64,000 nucleotides of DNA, taken from the NCBI RefSeq assembly GCF_932294415.1, contig NC_065538.1, positions 47,158,843-47,222,842 of the forward strand, in the 5' to 3' direction. Positions within the stretch are counted from its first letter, which is position 1, and every line of letters starts with the position of its first letter. Shown in pieces: positions 35,495 through 47,386 of the stretch. This DNA comes from Quercus robur (lineage: Eukaryota; Streptophyta; Magnoliopsida; Fagales; Fagaceae). A program made the translations under genes and the position numbers. The notes beneath the pieces are model-generated. The model saw only the letters and a program-made list of their open reading frames with translations. It was not told the DNA's origin and made no database searches.

Positions 35495-35830
35495 AGACGA
35501 TAAGATTCCTTAAGTGGATGTACATCGTCCAAAAAATAAGATGATAAGATTCCTTAAGTGGATGTACATCATCTAAAAAATAAGACGATAAGATTCCTTA
35601 AGTGGATGTACATCATCCAAAGATGATAAGATTCCCTATGAGGATGTACATCGTCCGAATTAAAAGATGATAAGATTCCTTGCGTGGATGTACATCGTCC
35701 AAGACAAATGATAAAACTCCTTAAATGGATGTACGTCGTCCTAATCAAAGGCAATAAGACTCCTTGTATGGCTGTATATTGCCTAAGTTAAAGATAAAAT
35801 TTCTTAAACATATGCACATCGTCCAAACAA
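35495..35830 (+). repeat. tandem repeats in the Gypsy 3' region
   Basis: About seven imperfect units of roughly 40-47 bp built on 'gatgataagattcctt...gtggatgtacatcgtcc'. Tandem arrays in the 3' untranslated region are known from Tat elements. No gene is seen in 35373-36390. Confidence 0.8.
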
Positions 35831-36390
35831 AGGGTTTCTTAAATAAACACACATGGCAACACAAAGAGGCCATCCTTTGACGACCAAGTTCACGTTTGGA
35901 CAAATTTCTCTAAGTCCCTAAAAGGATGAAGATAAGCAAACATGCCAAAAAAAATTTTTAAGTCCCCAAAGGGACAGAGGGTACATTCTAAGCAAACAAT
36001 AGCCAACAAGAAGTGCAAGCAAGACATATGAACCAACCAGATGAATAAAGATAAATGCATAGACATATTATTTAAAATTATAAAACTATTCAAAAAAGCC
36101 CCTAAACAAGGGGGGCATCTGAATATAAGGTGTCCAGTAGCCCTAAAATATACAGGGCATTTTCAAAAAGAAAAAAAGAAAAAGAAAAAGAAATTTCTTC
36201 TTCAGGGGGCAGCAGATTCAAGCTTGTGGAGCATTATCGTCGTCCTTATCAGCCTGGGGAGGGTCTGCACCAGTGGACACTGCAGTCTAAGCTGCCAAGG
36301 CCGCCTCATCCTCCTCAATCTCTTTATCAACAGCCTCAAAATCCAACTCCTCCAAATCTGTCCCTAGGCCATGCTTTATCAGATACCTCC

Positions 36391-38493
36391 TCAGTAGTTT
36401 GAAGCCTTTAAAATACCATTGAAACAGAATGGTATTATACTCATCAGTAGTTTGGAAAGAAGAACGGCCTTAGCAATGGCAGCCTTTATCCTCTGACTAG
36501 CTGATGCAAGAAGTTCATCCTTTTGCTTTATCAGCTGTTTCTCGGAATCCAGCTGCTCAGTCAAAACCTTGATTTGCTCCTTAGAAATGTTGTTGGCATC
36601 CATAGTAGCAATCAAGTCTTTCGCAAACCCGAAGCCTCAACCTCTAACGCCTCCACTTTTGAGTTGGCCACGACGGCCTTCTCCTCGTTTGCAGATACTG
36701 GGTAGTGATGTGCATGGTTTCCCCCAATACCTGACAACAAAAGTTTTCATTGTGACCAAAGTTAGCAGAGGCAGTTAAACTCTTAAGGACGAAGTAGAAA
36801 GGGAAAAAATAAGGAAGATTACCTGCATGAGTTTGTGAATGTGATGGCTCACCATCTCGTGGGAGGGCACATTTGAATTCTCCTTCATCTCCCCAGGATT
36901 AAGGAGCTCATTCGCACAATCCATAGCTGCTCCGGCATCTTCCCAAACACTGAAGCGTATCTTTTCTTTCCCTTTTATCTCTTGTCTTTCGTTTCTTCGA
37001 AGGATGGACAACTTCTTCGATTGAAATGCCAGGAGAAGTTGCTTGACCTTCATCCAGATCTGGGGTAGGGGTGGATGAAACTCTCTCCATTGTCTCTTTT
37101 TCTTTTTCCTTATCAGTGATTCTTAACCTTCTTTGACTGATGTTGGAAAGGGGTTTGTTCTTCTCCCCCTTAATCTTCGCGTACATCTCCTTGTTGAACT
37201 TGGTCGTCATCTCTGCACCAAGAAGAGCAAAAAGTTAAGGCCAAGAAAAAGAAGAAAAGACGATCTTACATATCAAGACAACTCACGTTTTCTCTCTTCC
37301 CAGTCAAGTGTGCGGAGGACGTAATCAGAAGGCTCCGGCCCCAAACAATGACGAGCTAAAGTGCGTGGATCAACCAGCTCTTCAAAATCATCAATAGTAC
37401 TTGCGTACTTGATGACCTCTTGAACCCTCTCCGTGAACTTATCCTCAAGCTCAGGACGCTCTTTCACTACAAAACAGAAAACTATGCAAGGTTAGAATGA
37501 CGACCAATATGAACAAAAGGTTGAAAAAGAAAAACATCTCATGGGAGGCAAACGCACCAAGCTGAGGGGTCTCCCACCAGCGTAGCAACCTAGGGACGTC
37601 CCCCCAAAAGTCATCAGAAAGAGTCTCCCAACCATCGCTAGACACGAAGAAAAACCTAGACTACCAATTACGGAAGGACGATGGAAGATCATCAATGAGG
37701 CAAGACTTTCTATTCTAGAGTACAATTGATAATACTCGAACTCCTTGGATTCTTTCAAATGGTAGAGATGGACGAACTCGTTAAGCATGATCATATCCCC
37801 ATCAGCTATGATAGTCCAAACCACCATGCAGCTTATGACGATTCTCTAAGAATTCGGCATAAGCTGCCCCGAAGCAAGGTTCAAATAGTGAAGAAGCTCC
37901 ATGATGAATGGATGGACTGGAAATCTGAGGCTGCACAAAAACCCAGCCTTATAAAAACAAACATTTCCATGAGCAAAGTCACAAGCCTTCTCACCCTTCC
38001 TAGGAAGACGAGCCCTAGTCTCATTAGGGAACTGGAACTTATCCTTGAACTTACTAAAAACCTCTATCTTCAAAGTACACTTTTCTTTAAGGGCATGGAA
38101 AGAACGAGGTATAGCAGAAGTAGAAGGATAAGAGGACGAAGGTGCACAGGAAGGTGCAGAGGTAGTCGTATCTACCCCTGCCCTAACCGTGCCTACATTA
38201 GAAGACGAACCTCTTTCTAGATCACCCGATCTCACCTCGGACCCCATATTTTCCCTCAAATCCCCTCGAACGGATTTAAACCAAGCTAAGGATTTGTGCA
38301 ACAGTGGGTACAAGTCACCCAACCCCAAACCTAGACCACTACCAACCATAACAAAATCCCCAATTTGTGGATATGGATAACTAGATGAAAACGCACCTAA
38401 CAGGTCACTACAAGAATCTACCAGTGCCCCTAAGCGAGCAAAAAAGAAGGCGATGGAGGGTGAAGTGCGCCTAATTTTAGAATAATCCACCAT
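36391..38493 (-). pseudogene. antisense accessory ORF of the Tat element (putative gypsy-type transposon protein)
   Basis: Minus-strand exon-like blocks between integrase and the 3' LTR. From a candidate ATG at 38493, a Ser-rich start leads to FYKAGFLCSLRFPVHPFIMELLHYLNLASGQLMPNS and, after a stop, to WTIIADGDMIMLNEFVHLYHLKESKEFEY, then a block ending at a GTGCG donor near 37558. Further blocks lie at 37465-37286 (ends AAAC|GTGAGT), 37213-36824 (ends CAG|GTAATC) and from about 36732 down to 36391 (Lys/Glu-rich coiled coil). The first block matches what I recall as the 'putative gypsy type transposon' domain. Stops near 37843 and a frame change near 37000 break it. Its function is unknown. Confidence 0.6.
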
Positions 38494-38931
38494 TAAAGAA
38501 AGCAACACAACCCAAAATGGAAAATGGGAGCACAAAAAGAAAATAGGAGCATAAGAGAAAGGTATACAAGGCGTAAATAAAGGGCATACTTGAAAATAAG
38601 GAAGGAAACTGAGAAGACTGAGAGTAAAATGCACAACCGGGAAGTCAGAAAAACCAATTGCAGAAAGAAAGTGAAGAAATGAGAAGGGAAAGGCAAGGAT
38701 TAAAAAATTTTACCTTGAAAAGTGCGGGAAATCTGAAAAGGCTTCACTGGAAACAAGACCTCTCAGCCAATCAGAGTAGGACACATGGCTACGATGCATG
38801 CCACGCCACCACGAGCAATCAATACGGGAGCAGAACCCTAAGCGCCCTAAGCGCAAAAAAAAAAAAAAAAAAAAATCCTCATATTCCCATGATCATCCAA
38901 AATACGGATGACCTCAGAATAGGGGGGCAGC

Positions 38932-39436
38932 TAATGGTCCCGATCATATCCTCATCCATAGAAAGACATGAAGACGAGGATAATTCCAAGAACTGTCCAA
39001 CTAGTGGTAATCATCGGGCGAGGACGGACTCGTCCATCCTTAATCATTGATGAAGCGTTACAAAGCAATGATGAATTTCTATACCGTTAGGGAGATAACC
39101 CACCATTAATGCCTTACAAGGCGTTACTGATACAAGAATGAAATCGCCATTAAGGCAGCACCAACGGCTAGAAGGAAGAGGTAAACACCTATATAAATAC
39201 CTATCCATGAGATCCAAGGTACAGTACACAAAAAACTCTAAATTCACAATGATTGATATTCTGCTATTGTTATTCCTATTCTAGCCATTCTAACTTTAGC
39301 ATCGGAGGTTCTGTGGCAGGCATTACATCGGTGACCCATTCTTCTTCCTTTCACACTCTATTTCTTCAGGGTCGGGTTGACATAGGACGACTCCATTCTG
39401 GACGAGCGATCTGGTTGACGATCTCAAGCATCATCA
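38932..39436 (+). repeat. 3' LTR of the Tat-type Gypsy element
   Basis: 505 bp, preceded by the purine tract 'aataggggggcag' (38917-38929). TATA box TATATAAAT at 39190-39198. The first bases are TAATGG, so the usual TG start has mutated. Confidence 0.88.
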
Positions 39437-39657
39437 GTATTATTATAAGAGAATCAAACCAAATGTTATAAAAGGATAACATGATTAAGACCTTGCATGT
39501 TGAAGGAATTGAGTTTTATAAAAATTTGCGAAAAAAATTGGTTAGAAAATTATGAATATTAGCCTGCACACATTATAGATCAACAGATCTGGCCTTAGTA
39601 TCATATAAATTAAGTACCAACACATAGTGAATAAGAGAAGGGCGAAATAATTCATAA

Positions 39658-39835
39658 TTTTTGGCAAATTTGCTAGTGTCGGGTTCTCCCAGGCTTGGCC
39701 AGCAACTTTGTGAGGAACTACTTTCTTCTTGGTTTTTGCTTTGTGTTCAATCTCACTGCTTGCAAGGGCAGCCTTTACACTCTCAAGTGCTTCTAGCGTA
39801 ATTGTTTGTGCATCCCTTTGAAACAATTGTTGTGC
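39658..39835 (-). pseudogene. exon of an RBM42-like RNA-binding protein gene
   Basis: On the minus strand an exon opens after a GAATAG acceptor and reads AQQLFQRDAQTITLEALESV, then KAALASSEIEHKAKTKKKVV, then AGQAWENPTLANLPK. This matches my memory of the segment just before the RRM in plant RNA-binding protein 42. There the motif is WEDPTLA-WP, so Asp to Asn and Trp to Leu have occurred here. The RRM that should follow is absent, and the frame runs into AT-rich hydrophobic text with no function. It lies inside the inferred Helitron, so a captured fragment is the best reading. Confidence 0.6.
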
Positions 39836-40243
39836 CTATTCAAATACAGCACTTTTAATTATAAAAATATAATATTTATTTATAAAGTAAAGAAAAAACA
39901 AAGATCAAAAACCATTTAATTTGATTTTGGGTAGAAATAAATTCAAAGACTCATCCGCACAGTTTAATTCTCCTTTTCTTTTGGTTACAGATAGATTGGT
40001 GCTCTTCCCAATCATTAAAAAAAATTGATTTCATGTCACAAAGGTGGAGAATGGTGGTTTTGGGAGTGGGTTTGGCTGTGGGTCTTTGTTTTGGAAGAAG
40101 GAGAAGGGGAACAGTGGAGGAAGGTGAAGGGGTTTGCATTTTGTCTCTCAAAAGTGGAGATCGGTGGTTTGGGGAGCGAGTTTAGCCGTGAGTCTTTGTG
40201 TTGGAGGTAAAAAAACATCTATGACAATTAAAAATATCAAAAT

Positions 40244-40249
<6 letters not shown>

Positions 40250-40292
<43 letters not shown>
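40250..40292. repeat. (AT)n microsatellite
   Basis: About 21 uninterrupted AT units. The surrounding 39836-41392 has no supported gene. A two-copy repeat built on 'ggtggttttgggagtgggtttggctgtg' lies at 40041-40206. Confidence 0.9.
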
Positions 40293-40294
<2 letters not shown>

Positions 40295-41392
40295 AACAGA
40301 ATGACAGCCAGTGTAGAGTTCCAAACCCAAAGATTTATCTAAGTTTGTGCACAAACTCAATTATACAGATACACGGCTAATACTACAAATACAAAACAGA
40401 ATCAACAGACTCAGGAATACCCCCAAGTTTGAGATAACCAAGAAACTTAAATATGCAATCACATTCCAATTTCAAATTCTTTCTAGAAACATATTACCAA
40501 TAAATATGCAAGAAATAGTACAGAATAAAGGAAAGGTAAATACCTGACTGTCCTCGTCTTGTAGTTCAAAGAATCATATGTAACCCCTCCTCAATCATAT
40601 TCAGCTACAAACATGGAAAAAAAAAAAATGCAAGCACCTGCAACAAAAGTGAAATAAAATAGAATACCATAGAAAAATCTTAGTAGAAAAAACATAAAGT
40701 AATTCACAATTGGCAAACTAACAAAGCAAAATTCAAAATTCACAAAGGTATCTAAAAAGAACCTTCACAATTGATTGTGCTTCCATTTACTTTTGCTTCA
40801 CTATTTTTTTTTTTTCTCAACACCCAAATAGATGCTCAATTTGGTTAAGTTTGTTTGATCATGAAAATACTTTGGAAGCTTTAAATCAAGTAGATGATGT
40901 GCATCTATGAAAAGTGAAACTATTTTGATTCTAGGAAAGTTAACTAACCTAGGTTGGAGGAGAAAGATGAAGAATAAGAACATGATTTATCAGCTACGAA
41001 ATCAGAGAAAGAAATCAAATTAAAAAAAGAAGAATTAATTTAACAAATTATTAGGTGTAAATTAATTGAAATCAACAATACTCAAACTGAAAGCAATTCA
41101 AACATTAACGAATTAATAAAACTAAATAAAAGTTAAAACGTTTCACAGATATTTGATGTGATTCGTACTAACGGATTTAATCGTAAAGAGAGAAAAAATT
41201 TTCCTTCTTTGGAAGAGTCGCAAAGAAGACTCATTATCCAACCCAGATTTTGAAAGAGGGAGTGCTTTACTTTTATTGAGGATGAAACCCAGATAGAGGG
41301 CTAAAGGGATAATCGAATGGTGGGGCTTCAAAAATAGAATATTAAAAAATTGAAAAGTAAAATATTTTTGGTTTAGTTGGATTAGAATTTTA

Positions 41393-41534
41393 GGCCTATT
41401 TGGTATTCTATTTCAAACTCACATTTTTACATTTTAAACAACATTACACATATTTCCGCACACTTTTTCACCCACACGTATTTCAAAAAACTTCAAACAA
41501 CATTACTCAAACTACTCTACCAAACACCCCCTCT
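41393..41534. mobile_element. MITE, family shared with 56830-56972
   Basis: The left end 'ggcctatttggtattcta' and the complement of the right end 'ctaccaaacaccccctc' form imperfect inverted repeats. The body 'caaactcacattttta...acattacaca...cacacttttt' is nearly the same as at 56830-56972. No coding capacity and no clear target duplication. Confidence 0.6.
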
Positions 41535-41666
41535 TGAAACATGTATTTAATAGAGTTCTACTTAAACTAAAATATTATAACTAAAGTAAAAAAAAAAAAA
41601 AAAAAAAAAAATAGTGGTGACGTGGAAAATTGTGGGTACTTCAGAGGCTTCGGTTATATATATATA

Positions 41667-42775
41667 CTAGTCGCTAATCCGTGCGATGCACGGGAAAACT
41701 ATTAGAAAATAATAAAGCATGCATATATTAAAAGACAATTTAAGTTCATGTGTGCTTGCAAGGGATACATACCTAAATAGTTCTTGCGGTAGAAATAAAA
41801 GTCTTATCTTTGAGATAAAGAACTGATGTAAACAAACTAACCTTGCATAAAACAAATTAAAAAAAAAAAAAAAAAACATAAAACTGATGTCACGGGAAAT
41901 TCAGCCACATAGTAGTAATATATAAATCTCTTAAAACCTAAACCTAAACCTAAATGTAAGGACTAAATATTTATGCGCCTTCTCTTGCTTTCCTGATGTA
42001 TTTGGTTAAAAACATAAAACTGATGTCACGGGAAATTCAGCCACATAGTAGTAATATATAAATCTCTTAAAACTTAAACCTAAACCTAAACGTAAGGACT
42101 AAATATATAAACAAACTAACCTTACAAAACCTGAACTTTATAAGCTAAAATCTATACCGTGAGTTGTAGATCTTCAATGCTATACCGTGCGTTTAGGGCT
42201 TCCTACATCTGGAGAGAGAGAGAGTTTGCAGAAACCAAAGAAAATCTCTCTATAGCTTAAGAAACACAATATACTAAAATTAAAGAGATAAAATTTTCAG
42301 AGGACAAAATATTATAGATAATTTAAAAGAATTTTGGTTTAATTCTTGAACACCGCAACTCCATAAAATTCATACTAATAATAATATTTTATGATAGCGC
42401 AGTTAGAATTTTGGTTTAATTCTTAAACACTGAATTGGAAATTGATTATATGAGTATTCAATGGTGAACAAAGTACTATGTATTAATTAATATATAAACA
42501 AAACTAACCTTACAAAAGCTGAACTTTATAAGCTAAAATCTATACCGTGCATTGTAGATCTTGAATGCTTTAGGGCTTCTTACGTCTAGAGAGAGAGAGT
42601 TTGCAGAAACCGTGACTTTATATTTCTTAACTTGAGAGAGGGGTAAGGTTGCTAGGGTTTTGAGGAGTTATAATTTTTATTTATTTTTTATTTTTTAAAT
42701 ATTGTGCTTTTTTAAATATTGTGCTGACGTGGAAAATTGTGGTGCCAGTAAAGGCTTCGGTTTTATATATATAGA
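41667..42775 (-). mobile_element. complete non-autonomous Helitron
   Basis: On the minus strand it starts TCTATATATATAAAACCGAAGCC-type at 42775 and ends with a hairpin (complement of CCGTG-CGATG-CACGG, 41679-41693), 8 nt and CTAG at 41667-41670. The host base before TC is A and after CTAG is T, the Helitron target. 1109 bp, no Rep/helicase. Internal duplications occur: 41877-41970 repeats at 42014-42106, and 42109-42182 repeats at 42499-42570. Confidence 0.8.
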
Positions 42776-43640
42776 TTACAACCAATAATCATATTTTTCT
42801 TGAAATAAAATAGCAGAAACAAACCATCATTTTACATTCATTTTGATCGCACAAAAATAGTAAACCAAGCTCTCTTAATTTTTTTTTTTTTTTTTAATGT
42901 AATTAAAAGTAGTAGTAGAGCTAGAATTTTAGTTCAAGAGAGGCAAGATTAAAAGACAAGATTAAGGAACAAAAATAATTTGAAATATTTTAATTGATAT
43001 TAATAAAAAAATAAATTAACATTTGTAAATTAATGTAGTCATACAAAATCTATAAATCTAAAATATAACTTATTTTTTTTATACCTACATTAATTAACTT
43101 AATTGCTCTTGATGTTTTTTCATATTTTGAAAAGACTATATGATTTTTTAATTTCCAATAGTCTTGAATGTATTTTTCATATCATTAAAATAAAGAAATA
43201 AAAAATAATCAAGTCATAGTTATTAACAATCAAAGTTAGACATTAATCAACCATTTCCCTCTCCATTGTGTATGTGTGTGTTTTTCTCAAAAAAAGAAAA
43301 AGAAAAAAGTAAGACATTAATCTAACCTTAAAAAAAGTATGACATGAATCTAAATACGTAAGGTTTACACTCCTAATTGATTCCTTAAAATAAGTTGAGA
43401 AAATAAATTAATCTAAAAGTGCTAAGTGTATAACAATATAACTATAAAATTGTATACACACATTGCTATTAGAAAAATATATCTTTCTTTATTCTTATAA
43501 GTATTTAAAATTTGAGTTTATAGCAAAAATCCAAATTATTTCATTATTGCGCACAAGAATATATATTAAGTCGTTTGAAGCAAAAAGATAGTAATGGCTT
43601 TAAGGTATTTTGTGCAGGTGGCTTACCTCCAGTACTTTTT
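42776..43640. other. AT-rich intergenic sequence
   Basis: No gene or recognisable element. It contains poly-T and A/T-rich runs and a short (GT)n near 43270. Confidence 0.4.
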
Positions 43641-43814
43641 TTTTTTTTTTTTTTAATTTTTTTTATACAAGATATAAATTCTACTATAGTCTAATTTAAG
43701 TATATATGTATGTGAAACTCTCTTCTAGAGATTTGAACCCCAGCCCTTGCCCCCTCACACCTCACACCCCACAAACACTTATACTTGTGAAGTGACCATC
43801 GCACCAAGAGTGTG
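43641..43814 (-). mobile_element. tRNA-derived SINE, family 1, with ~15-bp target duplication
   Basis: Flanked by direct repeats ACCTCCAGTACTTTT (43625-43640 and 43815-43830). On the minus strand it begins 'cacactcttggtgcgatgg' (box A-like), carries 'ggggttcaaatctc' (box B) and ends in an A-rich tail. The second copy, in the other direction, is at 53570-53718. Confidence 0.8.
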
Positions 43815-43840
43815 ACCTCCAGTACTTTTTTAACTGGATA

Positions 43841-43871
<31 letters not shown>

Positions 43872-44403
43872 TTTTAATATACAATAACAAGTGGTAGTGG
43901 ATTTTAATCTCTACATTTTATTTAGTTAGTGGATGATGTGTTAATCTCTCATTAAAACAAAATGAGATTCTAATTAAAAAAGTTACTGGAGATAAACTAA
44001 ACCCATTTTGTGCTAGCGTGTAACAGGATAATAAATGGTTTTTTTTTAGGTCCTTTTTTTCCATTTTGTGTAAACTATAGGAGCCATTAATTTTAAATTT
44101 AATGCAGTGAGAAAGGAAAATAAAGTGGGAAAATATGCAAGAAAAGTGCTGAGACTACTGCCTAGCGAGAAGTGTGTAAAGATCAAAACTGAAAATTAAA
44201 CTAAATAGTCGTAAATAGGGAAAAGTCTAAGGCCATAAAAATTTTTACAATTTTTTTTCATAACTATGATGTGATAAAGTGTGATTAGTGAAAAAAATAT
44301 TGAGTCTATTTGATGATGGTTAACCATTAACATTTTGTTATATCAGAATTATAATAAAAAAGTTGTGAAATAATTTGTTGTCCTAAAACTACTCCGTAAA
44401 TAG

Positions 44404-45241
44404 GGCCAAAATTGGGAATTAACTCTGTTTGCCAAATAATATAATTAGTAGGCATTATTTTGAAAGTATATATTATACTAACATCTTGAGTTTAAAAGAC
44501 TCGATGAGGGCCTATAAATCAAGTCTCAAAGACTCGGTTTTCATGTTTTGATCAAATTTGAATTGGCGCTTTTTCATATGGCGTCCACTTGGAAATGAGT
44601 TTTCTATATGTTAAACATTTACACTGAAAAGAAAGTGTGAATAGGGAAAAAAAATCTCTGACATTGAACAGTACCATCCTAGCAGATAGCAAAGCTACAA
44701 TGGATAGGGAAAAAACTAGAGTGAATGCTATTGGTTTGTCCAGAATTTAAAGGAGTAGGTAAGAAATTTTTTTTTCAAAGTACATAATTTATTTTTTCTG
44801 AGTTCGCAGAGTCACGGGTTGAAGATGCCCAAAACTTATCTCTTTTTCTGCATTTGAGGTTTGCTTTAGTCAGGCATATTTATTGGACTAGGTAGGACCA
44901 GGACTCAATAATTCTAGGCTTGGTCTATTATGGCCAGTTGGCTTGGATGGAGGGGTCATGTCCACAGGGTCTCTTTTGTATCTTCATTTTCAGCGAAAAT
45001 TGGGAACTAAATTGGGTTTGCTCGTAAATCAAGTTTTAGAGACTCGATTTTCAAGTAGACACTACATTGAAAAAACAACAAATCAGACGCGATCAGAACA
45101 CTGAAACTGAGTCTTGAAGACTCGATTTATAAACCCTATATCGAATTTTTTAAACTTGAGATATTAATAAAAAATATAGTTTTGTAACAATGCCTACTAA
45201 TTATATTGTTTGACAAATATGATTAATTTCCCATTTTGGCC
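44404..45241. mobile_element. small Mutator-like element with 10-bp target duplication
   Basis: An 838 bp element with ends GGCCAAAATTGGGAA and its inverted partner at 45220-45241. The inverted arms extend about 170-190 bp with indels ('aatataattagtaggcatt' on the left, complement on the right). The perfect direct repeat CCGTAAATAG flanks it (44394-44403, 45242-45251). Long arms and a 9-11 bp duplication indicate a Mutator-like element. No coding sequence. Confidence 0.82.
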
Positions 45242-45429
45242 CCGTAAATAGTGATACGTTTTAAACGTGTGAAGCAGCTTTTGTTCATCTGTTCCCCTTT
45301 TTAGAAACATGTTCATTTGTTCCCATCCCTTGTGAGATATCTTGTTAGCTAGACGCATGAGAGGAAGAGCTCGTATATCGTGCGCCTGGTGCATGACAGA
45401 TAAGTTGTCAGGTGTCACTACAAAAAAAC

Positions 45430-45910
45430 AGGGTTATCCCAGCGTTTTCAAAACCGCTGGGATAGCCCCAGAAAGCGCTGGGATAGGGTCAAAATTCCTA
45501 TCCCGGCGTTTTTTTTTCCCAGCGCTTCAAACCGCCGCGCAGTGAATGTGGGTATAGGGTCGATGGACCTGTCCCGGCGCTTTTCAAAAGCGCTGGGAAA
45601 GGCATATGCCCTATACCAGCGCTTTTGAAGCGCTGGTATAGGCCTTTTAAATCATATTGATTCAAGACCTATACCAGCGCTTTTGAAAGCGCTGGAATAG
45701 GTACTACCTATGCCAGCGCTTTCAAAAGCGCTAGTATAGGTCTTGAATCTATATGATTTAAAAGGCCTATACCAGCACTTTTGAAAGCGCTGGCATAGAT
45801 TATACCTATTCCAGCACTTACAAAAGCGCTGGTATAGGTCGTGAATCAGTATAATTTAAAAGGACCTATGCCAGCGCTTTCAAAAGCGTTGGTATAGGTC
45901 CTTTTTTTTT
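45430..45910. repeat. left subterminal hairpin repeats of the CACTA element
   Basis: At least ten copies of a near-perfect palindrome CCAGCGCTTTTGAAAGCGCTGG, each with flanking 'cctatnccag' / 'ctggnatagg' extensions, in alternating orientation. In CACTA elements subterminal repeats bind the transposase. Here each repeat is itself a hairpin. Confidence 0.85.
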
Positions 45911-46164
45911 AAAAAAAAATTTAGCACCTGTAATGTACCTAAAATACATATTTTTCAATACTTATTTTATAACACCTGTAATGAATCATAACTCATATTT
46001 TCCAATAGCAAATACAATACCACATTAAACCAACAAATTAAATATATCTACTTATAATTATTTACAATAGCAAATACAATACTTATTAATGATGAAAAAT
46101 CTTCAAATGTTGAAAAATCTGAACTTAATCATGGGTAATAATCAAGAATATCTTCAAATGTTGG

Positions 46165-46395
46165 CTATAATGAAGAGCCATAATTTTGTTCAAACTCAGA
46201 CCACATATCCTTGAATTTCATTTTTTGGAGCAAATATATATCCATGTCCTCACTTTCTAACTCATCCAACTCAATCTTCCCCTCATCAAACCCACCTCTA
46301 GCCCTCAATCTCTCATCAAGGGCATTAAGTAGTTGTCCTTGTACCATAAATTGCCATGCCCATTCTTCCAAAGGAGCCATACATATACTTATCAA
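46165..46395 (-). pseudogene. captured exon, kinase-like fragment (uncertain)
   Basis: A 76-residue minus-strand frame ending in a stop. The start, APLEEWAWQFMVQGQLLNALDERL followed by FDEG, resembles the region after the catalytic core of lectin-type receptor kinases, where W-x2-G-x-DERL and FDE motifs occur. The remainder (ELDELESEDMDIYLLQKMKF) is acidic and unlike that family. Codon usage looks protein-coding, unlike the surrounding DNA. The parent gene is not certain. It is the last of several exon-like blocks on this strand within the CACTA element. Confidence 0.35.
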
Positions 46396-47386
46396 TGATG
46401 AAAAATCTGAACTTAATCATGGGTAATAATCAAGAATGCCTTGAATTTGACTCCATAGCTTATGTTGAAAAAGCTTTAAGATGCTAGACCACTCCAATCA
46501 CCTAGGAACCTAGTGTTCACGAAACTAAAAAATATAAGTCTAAGTCAAGTTAGATCCATACTTGGTTTGCCTAGGGCTAATCACTGAACACACCAATGCA
46601 TGAGTATTACTCAAGTAGCAATAGATAAAAAGTAAACTTAGATGATCACATAAAAGGTAGAATTATTAAGGAAATTCCAGCAAGAATGACTAAGTTCATT
46701 ATCAATAATTATAGCACAATAGGAACAACACAATCAACACTTCCAAAATAAAATACACTATCTTATATCTTTGTGCAAACAACCTGCTTGCTCCAAATCA
46801 ACAACCTACCACAGTAGAATATTTGAATTTACTAAGAGGAGATAAAATAAATTCACACATAGTTGAACAATAATATCACAATATTCACAAAACAATCAAC
46901 ACTCCCAATAATGAAAAGTAAACCACCTTATATCACCGTGCAAGCCACCCACTTGCTCCAAATCAACAACTCACCACAACAAAAAATTTGACATATAATT
47001 ATATACTAATAGGGTATTTTGAAGTAGATTTTACTCTCCCTTGAGCAATTCATTGGTTTGCTCCCAGAAAGAGGAACTCAAACTTACAATGAGCTGCTAA
47101 TCTTACAAAATCTAAGTCTAAATTATAGACTACTAAGATCACTTAAAAGACGTAAATTAGGTGACTTCACGTCCAAAATCATGTAAAAAGAGAAGAAACT
47201 ACTAAACTAAGTACATTGAGAGAACAAACTATAAACTAAAATAGGGAGAGGTGTACAAAGATATACAAACCAGAAGATAAGCTCCAATATTCTGCTAGTT
47301 TGCATTTGTTCCACAGTAAACATGAGCTATTTAATAATTTAATCATACGTAGTCAGAGAATGAGAGGTTAACTTACTAGTTGCTAC

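Larger units (their letters stand above)
29724..39436 (+). mobile_element. Ty3/Gypsy retrotransposon, Tat-type, full length
   Basis: LTRs 29724-30229 and 38932-39436 (about 505 bp, highly similar) have ends TGATGG/TAATGG and CATCATCA and a near-matching target duplication (GTATC 29719-29723, GTATT 39437-39441). The right LTR is preceded by a purine tract (about 38917-38929). Gene order is gag, protease, RT, RNase H, a second RNase H, integrase, then a long 3' region with tandem repeats and an antisense ORF. The second RNase H and the antisense ORF point to the Tat lineage. All genes carry stops or frameshifts, so it is not autonomous. Confidence 0.9.
27791..41666 (-). mobile_element. Helitron split by a nested Gypsy element
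   Basis: The 3' end on the minus strand is at 27791: hairpin (complement of CCCGTGCGATGCACGGG, 27802-27818) then CTAG followed by T. A matching 5' end (TATATATATATAACCGAAGCC-type, minus strand) lies at about 41666, directly against the neighbouring Helitron, although its leading TC is not visible. Both ends belong to the same family as the complete Helitron at 41667-42775. Between them sits a 9.7 kb Gypsy element with its own target duplication. Removing that leaves a body of about 4.2 kb containing an RBM42-like exon. Joining the two ends into one element is inference. Confidence 0.5.

Noticed and set aside
35495-35830. CRISPR-like regular repeats
   Set aside because: Units are contiguous and imperfect with no unique spacers, and they lie in a plant retrotransposon 3' region.
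41930-42095. Telomere-like 'cctaaacctaaacctaaa' motifs
   Set aside because: The unit is CCTAAA, not CCCTAAA, occurs only about three times in a row, and lies inside a duplicated part of a Helitron.
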